Origin: Fibrobacter sp.
GTDB taxonomy: Bacteria; Fibrobacterota; Fibrobacteria; Fibrobacterales; Fibrobacteraceae
DNA: 42,447 nucleotides
Assembly (NCBI GenBank): GCA_017649565.1
Contig: JAGCGO010000096.1
Coordinates: forward strand, 1-42,447
Direction: 5' to 3'
Shown here: in pieces, positions 36,112-42,447 of the stretch
Layout of the letters: each line of letters starts with the position of its first letter
Numbering within the stretch: the first letter of the stretch is position 1
Position numbers and translations under genes: made by a program
Notes under the pieces: model-generated
Database searches by the model: none
What the model was told of the DNA's origin: nothing
Seen by the model: only the letters and a program-made list of their open reading frames with translations

Positions 36112-37616
36112 ACAAATGGATTGTCTCGGGAATAGCGCTTGCCACCCTGACCGCAGCAACGTTTGCAAAAGACCGCTCCGTCGCGCTCGAAAAAAGCATC
36201 GAATCGCTCGAGCCCCTGAAGGGAATCGTCTTCTGGCCCGACCAGGCGAAAGACCAGAAGGACCTGCAAAAAGCTATCTCGCTGGAATTTTCGTATTGCC
36301 TCCCCTGCGCCGTTGTCACGGGGGAACACGGCGGTAAAATCAGCTACGACTGGAGCAGCTTCGAAAAGATGCTCGACGACATCAAGAGCCGCGGGCACCA
36401 GGCAATCGTGCGCTTCCGCATCGAATATCCGGGCGAAACCATCAAGAACGCTCCCAACTGCACCGAGAATGTAAAAGGTGCGACAGCCGTTCCCAACTAC
36501 TTCATGACAAATAGCAACTATATGGAGACCTTCTCCGAGGATCCAGGCGGAGACGGGCCCACCTATTACGCCGATTGGAGCAGCACGGCACTCCAGTACT
36601 TCTACAAACAATTCTACGCCGATTTCGCCGCAAAATACGACAAGGACCCGCGTATCGCCTTCGTGCAGGCCGGTTTCGGACACTGGGCCGAATACCACAT
36701 CTACGGAACCAAACTTCAACTCGGCACAAACTTCCCGAGCAAAGACTACCAGACCGAATTCCTGATGCACCTCGACACGCTTTTCCAGGAAACGCCCTGG
36801 AGCATCTCGATTGACGCAGCCGACGACGATTACACCCCCATCGTCGCAAGCAAGGACTTGATGAAGCTCCATTTCGGGCTCTTCGACGATTCCTTCATGC
36901 ACAAAGAGCACGACATTTCGCAGGGTGACGGCGACAACGAAAAGAACTGGAAAGCCATCGGCGAGGACCGCTGGAAAACAGCACCCGCCGGCGGGGAAAT
37001 CAGCTACTACGAAGACAAGGACCAGCACGAGTTCCTGAACCCCGCCGGGCTCTACGGCGTCACCTGGGAAGATGCCGCCAGCAAGTACCACATGACGTAC
37101 GTGATCGGCAACGACGCACCCGAGGGCAAGTACGCCACCAAGGACCGCGTGTACGAAGCCAGTTCCTATGCCGGATACAAGTTCGAAATCACAGGTTACA
37201 CAGTAAATAAGGTATCTGCAGCCGTCCGCGTGAAAAACATCGGCATCGCCCCGCTCTACCACAACGCCTACGTGACCGTGAAGGGCGTGCGCAGCGAAAA
37301 ATCACTCAAAGGGTTACTCCCCGACGAAGAAGCCACGTTCACCATTTCGGGAATAGAAATCGGCGACAAGGAAACGCCCGAAGTTTCCATCACCAGCGAC
37401 AAGTTGCTCGAAGGCGCCACCATCCCCTACAAGGCAAGCCTAGATGGAAGCGAAAAGCCCATCGAAGGAACTGTAGACGAAAAAGGGAGCACCGCCATCA
37501 AGAGGCCCCGTATAGGATACAGCAACTGCAAAAACTGCACCAGCACGACCGATATCAAGGGTCGCACTGACACCCACAAGGCCCGCGGCGCATATTTTTC
37601 CACCTCGAAACAGTAA
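36108..37616 (+). CDS. Secreted DUF4832-domain glycosidase-like protein
   Basis: A 502-residue exported protein (signal peptide residues 1-20). Residues 35-370 look like a glycosidase-type (alpha/beta) barrel of the DUF4832 group: GIVFWPDQAKDQ, VRFRIEYPGE, FVQAGFGHWAEYHIYG (185-200; E195 is a candidate catalytic acid) and LHFGLFDDSFM. A beta-sandwich follows (about 335-440). The C-terminal tail has DIKGRTDTHKARGAYF. DUF4832 proteins are predicted glycoside hydrolases; no substrate is established to my knowledge. It is translationally coupled to the upstream GH18 gene, so they probably act on the same glycan. Confidence 0.8.
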   Translation: MNKWIVSGIALATLTAATFAKDRSVALEKSIESLEPLKGIVFWPDQAKDQKDLQKAISLEFSYCLPCAVVTGEHGGKISYDWSSFEKMLDDIKSRGHQAIVRFRIEYPGETIKNAPNCTENVKGATAVPNYFMTNSNYMETFSEDPGGDGPTYYADWSSTALQYFYKQFYADFAAKYDKDPRIAFVQAGFGHWAEYHIYGTKLQLGTNFPSKDYQTEFLMHLDTLFQETPWSISIDAADDDYTPIVASKDLMKLHFGLFDDSFMHKEHDISQGDGDNEKNWKAIGEDRWKTAPAGGEISYYEDKDQHEFLNPAGLYGVTWEDAASKYHMTYVIGNDAPEGKYATKDRVYEASSYAGYKFEITGYTVNKVSAAVRVKNIGIAPLYHNAYVTVKGVRSEKSLKGLLPDEEATFTISGIEIGDKETPEVSITSDKLLEGATIPYKASLDGSEKPIEGTVDEKGSTAIKRPRIGYSNCKNCTSTTDIKGRTDTHKARGAYFSTSKQ

Positions 37617-37636
37617 AAAAATTTCCGTTGTACAAA

Positions 37637-37731
37637 TTATCCACAGAAAAAAAGCAACTCTCGTTCATAGGGGTAGAAAAAGAAATATTTTGAAAGCATA
37701 ACAAATCAAGATATTCCGTTTGGAGGCCGCC
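37637..37731 (+). promoter_or_regulatory. Upstream region of lipoprotein gene, copy 2
   Basis: ACAAATTATCCACAGAAAAA, with TTATCCACA (37637-37645), a perfect DnaA-box consensus, then ATATTTTGAAA, GATATTCCG and TTTGGAGG before the ATG at 37732. It matches 33699-33795 in motif order. Confidence 0.55.
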
Positions 37732-38781
37732 ATGAACATTCGCAAGCATTGGAAAAAACTCTTACTCACGTCGACAGCAATCTTTTGGGCAAACTGCGGT
37801 GGCGATAGCGAAGATCCCATTTACATTACAAACGATCCGAGTGGCGCAACAAACAGCGATTCTATAGTCAATCCCGACAACCTCGATGGAATCAAGACCG
37901 ACACCCTTTACGGAATCAGGCCCGTCTATAACGCCGACTCAGGAGCCGTTTCAAGTTCGGACGCATGCACAGACTGCAACATCCCCGCAAGCAGTTCCAG
38001 CGAAGAAGCCAAATATAAACTCGCCAGCGACCCGACTGTGACATGTACCAAAGGCTATCTTCAACCAGGCAGCGAATGCCTTTTATACAGGGTAGAATCT
38101 GAATACAGCACAGAGCCATCTAGAAAACGAATCGCAGACGATTTACAAGATTCGCTAAGAAATAACAAGACACGCACTCTTGAAGAACTCAGCGCAATCG
38201 AAGACTCCTTGGAAAAAATATACCCTTTTGTGGCTGAACCCCTCTACGGGACACCCAGCATAACGTGCGTAAGAGTTGAAATGCAAACCCCGTTTGAATG
38301 TTCCGACGGGCAGAAATACATCACCCATGATACAACCGAAGCTTACTATTGGTTAGAACATCGTTCGCTTCGTCAAAATGACTACATACGCGTCAACGAT
38401 TTACTCTATTCATTAGACGAATATAAAGAAAAATTCGTCAGCAGTTCCAGCAGCGAAGCAGTGTCCAGCAGCAGTGCGGAACCACCGACACCGCTTTGCA
38501 CGAAAGACGATTTTTACACCAACAGCCAAGTAGGACGCGCTTATAACGACAACAAAAAAGCCATCATCGACAGCGCCAAGGCGGCATTGAGCGATGATGG
38601 AGTTGAAGCGAAGGAAGCCTGCCTAGATAGCGTCCGCACAAAAGAAATAGACTTCATCGGGGTCGTCGCCACAAAACAAATATGCGACGGGGACACCATC
38701 GTGAACCCGCGCTATCAGGCAAAACTCGATTCAAACAAAGCATACGTCCAACAACAAATTGACGAATGCTCGAGCAACTAA
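37732..38781 (+). CDS. Ser-rich lipoprotein, paralog of the one at 33796
   Basis: A 349-residue predicted lipoprotein (MNIRKHWKKLLLTS, FWANC with Cys22). It has the same modules as the 33796 product: TVTCTKGYLQ, DDLQDSLRNNKTRTLEEL, a shorter Ser spacer (SSSSSEAVSSSSA), then PLCTKDDFY and TIVNPRYQAKLDSNKAYVQ. The spacers and the middle differ most, so duplication is not recent. The ATG at 37732 is used; TTG at 37720 overlaps the SD. Its end is only six bases from the convergent pyrH end, with no terminator. Confidence 0.85.
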   Translation: MNIRKHWKKLLLTSTAIFWANCGGDSEDPIYITNDPSGATNSDSIVNPDNLDGIKTDTLYGIRPVYNADSGAVSSSDACTDCNIPASSSSEEAKYKLASDPTVTCTKGYLQPGSECLLYRVESEYSTEPSRKRIADDLQDSLRNNKTRTLEELSAIEDSLEKIYPFVAEPLYGTPSITCVRVEMQTPFECSDGQKYITHDTTEAYYWLEHRSLRQNDYIRVNDLLYSLDEYKEKFVSSSSSEAVSSSSAEPPTPLCTKDDFYTNSQVGRAYNDNKKAIIDSAKAALSDDGVEAKEACLDSVRTKEIDFIGVVATKQICDGDTIVNPRYQAKLDSNKAYVQQQIDECSSN

Positions 38782-38787
38782 AAATAT

Positions 38788-39495
38788 TTAGCAGTGCACC
38801 AGCGTGCCGAGGTCGCCTTCGATGGCGGCACGGGTGAGGTTGCCCTTTTCCATCTTGAAGACGAAGATGGGCATGTTGTTTTCCATGCAGAGCGCGACGG
38901 CCGCCGTGTCCATGACCTTGAGGCCGCGGGAGATAACTTCCTTGTAGCTGATGTCGTCGAAGCGCGTGGCGGTCGGATCCTTGACCGGGTCGGCCGTGTA
39001 GATGCCGTCGACCTTGGTGGCCTTCATGATCACGTCGCATTCGCTTTCGATGGCGCGCAGCGCGGCGCAGCTGTCGGTGGTGAAGAACGGGTTGCCCGTA
39101 CCGGCGGAGAAGATGACCACGGAGCCCGCGGAAAGGAGTTTCAATGCCTTGCGGCGGTCGAAGAATTCACAGACCGGTTCCATGCGGATGGCGGACATCA
39201 CCACGGAATCCACGCCCTGCTTGTCGAGCGCGTCCTGCATGGCGAGGCCGTTCATCACGGTGCCGAGCATGCCCATGGCATCACCCTGGGCGCGGTTCAT
39301 GCCGCCGGCCGAAGCGGAAATTCCGCGGACGAGGTTGCCGCCGCCGATCACGAGCGCGACCTGCACGCCCTGCTTGACGATGGAGGCGATTTCGGACGCC
39401 ATGTCGGAGAGAATCTGGTTGTCGATACCGTGGCCCTTTTCGCCTGCGAGGGCTTCGCCACTGAGCTTGAGAAGAATACGCTTGAATTTGGACAT
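38788..39495 (-). CDS. pyrH: Uridylate kinase
   Basis: Phosphorylates UMP to UDP, first step of pyrimidine triphosphate supply; hexameric amino-acid-kinase-family enzyme. The 235-residue protein shows RILLKLSGEALAG, VIGGGNLVRG, AQGDAMGMLGTVMNGLAM, SAGTGNPFFTTD and KATKVDGIYTADP. No Shine-Dalgarno is seen before the ATG, and repeat element D lies immediately upstream. pyrH commonly neighbours frr and tsf; neither is in this window. Confidence 0.97.
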   Translation of the reverse strand: MSKFKRILLKLSGEALAGEKGHGIDNQILSDMASEIASIVKQGVQVALVIGGGNLVRGISASAGGMNRAQGDAMGMLGTVMNGLAMQDALDKQGVDSVVMSAIRMEPVCEFFDRRKALKLLSAGSVVIFSAGTGNPFFTTDSCAALRAIESECDVIMKATKVDGIYTADPVKDPTATRFDDISYKEVISRGLKVMDTAAVALCMENNMPIFVFKMEKGNLTRAAIEGDLGTLVHC

Positions 39496-39506
39496 AGTAA
39501 TTTGGA

Positions 39507-39569
39507 AACTAGGATCTAGGGGTTAGAGGTTAGGGCGCCGGGGTTGGCGTGTCCGCCGAACCAAGGCGC
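39507..39569. repeat. Intergenic repeat element D
   Basis: AGGATCTAGGGGTTAG (39511-39526), with AGAGGTTAGGG, shares blocks with B and C. It is followed by a hairpin pair: GCGCC (39535-39539) with GGCGC (39565-39569), and GGTTGGCG with CGCCGAACC inside. It lies between the lipoprotein stop and the pyrH start, both on the minus strand. Confidence 0.65.
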
Positions 39570-39597
39570 AGTTAATTCGTGGATAATTTAACAATTT

Positions 39598-40707
39598 TTA
39601 ATCTTTATCCAGGATGCACCAGACTTTGTCGGAATAGGTTTTATTGGCTTTGCGGCACAATCTCGGATAGACATCCGACGAGACGCCCATATTGCGCTGG
39701 ATACACGGGATAGCCTCATTGTAAAATTCTTCAAAATCCTCACAGGAGTGTTCAATAGAGCCCGAGGTATCCCATTCATGCCCCGTCTGGGTGCAAGTCT
39801 CGTTTTCGAACACCCATGTCATCTCATCGTCGGTAATTTTCAGATTATATTTTTCGATGAAAAGGGTGTCGGCGGAGATAAACGTAACAATCGAATCGTT
39901 TGCAAACAAACTTTTGTCCCAGCCTTTCCATTGCATGGAATCTCTATAGTCGGGCCTCATTATCAGCCATCTGTACACGAAAGAATCCTTCAGTTGCACA
40001 AGTTCTTGAAAGTGCGAATCCTCGCTATAGTAGTACAGCTCGTTTCCCACCATAATTTTTTCCTTGTAGCCACGCCCGCGGCGGACACAGCCATTCCACG
40101 ACAATTCGGAACACCCAAAGGTCTCCCAAAACAACAGGGAATCCGCCTGATTAAGAAGAACATAGGTCTGCTCCTCAAGTTCGTGAACAGCCGTAGCGGT
40201 TATCAGTCCCGTACTTTTGTATACCACGTGACAATACTCGGTGGAATCATAGACGACAACGATATTGCTCAGGTCATCGCCAAATTTTTCTCGCATCTCC
40301 GGGACCAGGCGCCCATCTGCATAATCCGTGACGTAGGCGTAATGCCTGATGGTCAATCCTTCGGCAGTGTCTATCGGGAACTCATCCAGTTTCTTGATTT
40401 TCGAAGTATCTTCCTTCCAAAACGATGCATTCTGCAAAGAGCTCGACGAGGAGCGTGACAAGTCCCTCGAAGAAGAACTTGACTTTTTTTTCGACGAAGA
40501 GCTTGACGAACCCTTCGAAGAAGAACTGTCTTCCGATTCCTGCTCTTCAGACTCCTGTTCCTCAGATTCCTGTTCTTCGGATTCGAGCTCTTCCGTTTCC
40601 GCTTCTGACACCTCTTCTTCCGATTTCAGTTCAGATTCGTCCAAAGAAACCCTTGACTCACAGGCCATCAAAAACAAAATTGGCATTAAAAACAATAGGA
40701 GGCGCAT
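39598..40707 (-). CDS. Ser/Glu-rich lipoprotein with ESEEQ repeats
   Basis: A 369-residue predicted lipoprotein. Short signal (MRLLLFLMPILFLMACES, Cys16). Residues 20-65 are Glu-rich, with four ESEEQ/ESEDS units from 15-bp DNA repeats, then a poly-Ser/Lys linker to about residue 95. The C-terminal 270 residues form an apparently globular domain with several cysteines and aromatic residues (TIRHYAYVTDYADGR, WNGCVRRGRGYKEK, CTQTGHEWDTS). It is not recognised. The start codon follows a TTATAG-containing A/T-rich region. A GGGGATATCCCC palindrome lies 26 nt further upstream. Confidence 0.85.
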   Translation of the reverse strand: MRLLLFLMPILFLMACESRVSLDESELKSEEEVSEAETEELESEEQESEEQESEEQESEDSSSSKGSSSSSSKKKSSSSSRDLSRSSSSSLQNASFWKEDTSKIKKLDEFPIDTAEGLTIRHYAYVTDYADGRLVPEMREKFGDDLSNIVVVYDSTEYCHVVYKSTGLITATAVHELEEQTYVLLNQADSLLFWETFGCSELSWNGCVRRGRGYKEKIMVGNELYYYSEDSHFQELVQLKDSFVYRWLIMRPDYRDSMQWKGWDKSLFANDSIVTFISADTLFIEKYNLKITDDEMTWVFENETCTQTGHEWDTSGSIEHSCEDFEEFYNEAIPCIQRNMGVSSDVYPRLCRKANKTYSDKVWCILDKD

Positions 40708-40938
40708 AGCTACAATCTATAAAAAAACAGGGGGGATATCCCCAAAAAACCTTTTTTTCTTGCCGCCCTCATTTATTACGAAAATACGCCCGTTTTCTTA
40801 CACAATTTTTACCGCGAAAACGCACTTTCCCCGGTCCTGCGGGGTGGGTCGGGGGTGCAAATAATTTTATCTTATATGCCGTAAATTTTGCAAAGTAGCA
40901 GAGTTTCAACTAAACATCAATTAAACCGTTAAAGAAAT
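40708..40938. promoter_or_regulatory. Divergent control region, lipoprotein gene and etfB
   Basis: Holds the 12-bp palindrome GGGGATATCCCC (about 40733-40744), T-rich tracts, and before etfB a TAAATTTTG and a TATATGCC as -10 candidates. No clear -35 for either gene and no Shine-Dalgarno before etfB beyond a weak AAAGAAAT. No gene seen. Confidence 0.45.
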
Positions 40939-41820
40939 ATGAGTCTTAAAATCGTTGTGCTTGCAAAGCAAGTACCTGACACACGAAACGTAGGGCCCGA
41001 CGCCATGACGCCGCAGGGTACTATCAATCGTGCCGCATTGCCCGCAGTCTTCAACCCCGAAGACTTGAACGCCTTGGAGCAAGCCCTTCGCCTGAAGGAC
41101 CAGTTTCCGGGTTCCACCATTTCCGTGCTGACCATGGGTCTGCCGAAGTCCGCCGAAGTCATCCGCGAAGCCCTTTACCGCGGTGCCGACTGCGGTTACG
41201 TTATTACGGACCGTTCGCTCGGTGGTGCAGACACGCTCGCCACGAGCTACACGCTCGCCCAGGCCGTCAAAAAGGTCGGCGACTATGACATTATCCTCGG
41301 TGGCCGCCAGGCTATCGACGGCGACACCGCACAGGTCGGTCCGCAGATTGCCGAAAAGCTCGGCCTCACCCAGGTGACCTACGCCGAAGAAATCCTCTCC
41401 CTCGACGAGAAGGCCCGCAAGGTCGTCATCCGCCGCCACATCGACGGTGGCGTGGAAACGGTGGAAGCACCGCTACCGCTGGTCGTGACCGTGAACGGCA
41501 GTGCCGCTCCGTGCCGCCCGCGCAACGCCAAGCGCATCATGAAGTACAAGAACGCCACGGTGGTTGCCGAACGCGCCCCCGAGACGGCCGAAAAGTACGA
41601 AGCGCTCATTGCAAAGAAGCCCTACCTCAACATCCCGCAGTGGGGTGCCGCCGATATCGACGCCGACCCGACTCAGATCGGTAAGGCCGGTTCTCCGACG
41701 AACGTGAAGGCCGTCAAGAACATCGTGTTCAAGGCGAAGGAAAGCCGCACGCTCACCGCGAGCGACGCCGACGTTGAAGGACTTATCAAGGAACTTTTAG
41801 ACGAGAAGATTATAGGCTAA
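40939..41820 (+). CDS. etfB: Electron transfer flavoprotein beta subunit
   Basis: Beta subunit of the FAD/AMP flavoprotein that takes electrons from acyl-CoA dehydrogenases. The 293-residue protein shows KIVVLAKQVPDT, NPEDLNALEQALRLKD, the AMP-site region ILGGRQAIDGDTAQVGPQIAE, and AEEILSLDEK before the second strand pair. It is the FixA/EtfB type. EtfA follows after 3 nt. The acyl-CoA dehydrogenase or other partner lies outside the window. Confidence 0.96.
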   Translation: MSLKIVVLAKQVPDTRNVGPDAMTPQGTINRAALPAVFNPEDLNALEQALRLKDQFPGSTISVLTMGLPKSAEVIREALYRGADCGYVITDRSLGGADTLATSYTLAQAVKKVGDYDIILGGRQAIDGDTAQVGPQIAEKLGLTQVTYAEEILSLDEKARKVVIRRHIDGGVETVEAPLPLVVTVNGSAAPCRPRNAKRIMKYKNATVVAERAPETAEKYEALIAKKPYLNIPQWGAADIDADPTQIGKAGSPTNVKAVKNIVFKAKESRTLTASDADVEGLIKELLDEKIIG

Positions 41821-41823
41821 CCC

Positions 41824-42447
41824 ATGAACAACGTATTTGTATATTGCGAAATTGAGGGCACGACCGTCGCTGACGTCTCCCTCGAACTGCTGTCCAAGGG
41901 TCGCAAGCTCGCCAACACGCTCGGCGTCCAGCTCGAGTGCATTTGCGCAGGCAAGGGCCTTGATGGCATTGAAAAGCAGGTTCTCCCCTACGGTGTGGAC
42001 AAGGTCCATGTGTTCGACGCCGAAGGCCTGTTCCCCTACACCACCAACCCGCACGCATCGCTCGTGGTGAACCTCTTCAAGGAAGAGCAGCCGCAGATCT
42101 GCCTGCTGGGTGCAACGGTGATCGGCCGTGACCTCGGTCCGCGCATTTCCAGCGCCATGCACAGCGGCCTTACCGCCGACTGTACCGAACTCGAAATCGA
42201 CAGCTTCGAAATGAGCATCGGTGGCGTGAAGAAGGCTTACGAAAATCAGCTCTGCCAGATCCGTCCGGCTTTCGGTGGCAACATCGTCGCGACGATCGTG
42301 AACCCGGAACACCGCCCGCAGATGGCAACCGTCCGCGAAGGCGTGATGAAAAAGGAAATCGCCGACCCGAACTACAAGGGCGAAGTGATCAAGCACGACG
42401 TGGCCAAGTACGTCCCGGAAACGGAATACGTGGTCAAGGTGCTCGAA
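41824..42447 (+). CDS. etfA: Electron transfer flavoprotein alpha subunit (5' part)
   Basis: The first 208 residues of EtfA; the gene continues past the window edge. It begins MNNVFVYCEIEGTTVADVSL. The segment EEQPQICLLGATVIGRDLGPRI and TADCTELEID are typical of the EtfA N-terminal domain. The FAD-binding C-terminal half is not in the window. It starts 3 nt after etfB, so the two form one transcript. Confidence 0.95.
   Translation, partial: MNNVFVYCEIEGTTVADVSLELLSKGRKLANTLGVQLECICAGKGLDGIEKQVLPYGVDKVHVFDAEGLFPYTTNPHASLVVNLFKEEQPQICLLGATVIGRDLGPRISSAMHSGLTADCTELEIDSFEMSIGGVKKAYENQLCQIRPAFGGNIVATIVNPEHRPQMATVREGVMKKEIADPNYKGEVIKHDVAKYVPETEYVVKVLE

Noticed and set aside
37637..37645. DnaA box as sign of a replication origin
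   Set aside because: A single perfect box, no cluster, no dnaA or dnaN nearby and no AT-rich unwinding element with further boxes.

Overview
The window (about 42 kb, moderately GC-rich, about 40 genes packed on both strands with no gene-free stretch over 300 bases) reads as a chromosomal segment of a Fibrobacter-type bacterium (Fibrobacterota). The evidence is the protein content: a TIGR02147-family protein followed by lipoproteins, a fibro-slime-domain surface protein, many lipoproteins with poly-serine or acidic spacers, a BamA/OmpH pair, and a GH18 enzyme. No tRNA, rRNA, CRISPR array, insertion sequence or prophage was recognised.

Layout. 1-614 is the 3' end of ffh (SRP GTPase). 768-2468 is a lipoprotein with an acidic and serine linker and a carbohydrate-binding-like C-terminal domain. 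2564-3889 is a MATE exporter. 4094-6229 is a TIGR02147 regulator-like gene plus two tandem homologous lipoproteins. 6510-10613 is a translation cluster (rpsP, rimM, trmD, rplS) followed by two coupled CRP-like genes. 10767-14446 is a tight yajC-def-spoIID-like-methylthiotransferase operon. 14516-17203(-) is the large fibro-slime protein. 17411-19639 holds a membrane-anchored unknown, a DUF3078-like outer-membrane protein and a small secreted barrel-like protein. 19665-21902 is trpS and a NUDIX hydrolase (-) divergent from rsmA/ksgA (+). 21994-25359 is metE(-) divergent from a LysR regulator. 25441-28100 is RNase D, a membrane-anchored 5-formyl-THF cyclo-ligase-like protein and an rRNA/tRNA 2'-O-methyltransferase. 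28180-31458(-) is bamA-ompH. 31719-33633 is paaK plus a tandem-ACT protein. 33796-38781 is a coupled secreted GH18/DUF4832 pair bracketed by two paralogous lipoproteins. 38788-40707(-) is pyrH and another Ser-rich lipoprotein. 40939-42447 is etfB and the start of etfA.

Regulation seen in the DNA. Promoters repeatedly show TTkACn-N17-TATATT, often extended to TAnnTTTG. At five genes the TAnnTTT(G/C) block ends exactly 5 nt before the ATG with no Shine-Dalgarno, which implies leaderless mRNAs. The metE/lysR spacer carries LysR-type palindromes on the metE -35 box. A family of CTAG-rich intergenic repeats with short 3-nt-loop hairpins occurs at four sites, two of them sharing long identical blocks in inverted orientation around rimM-crp2.

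The most interesting points are the leaderless cluster, the composite intergenic repeat, the archaeal/eukaryal-type methylthiotransferase, the GH18-DUF4832-lipoprotein locus, the TIGR02147-lipoprotein cassette with its palindromic promoter, a probable non-canonical start codon for bamA, and a roughly 150-residue insertion in BamA POTRA3.
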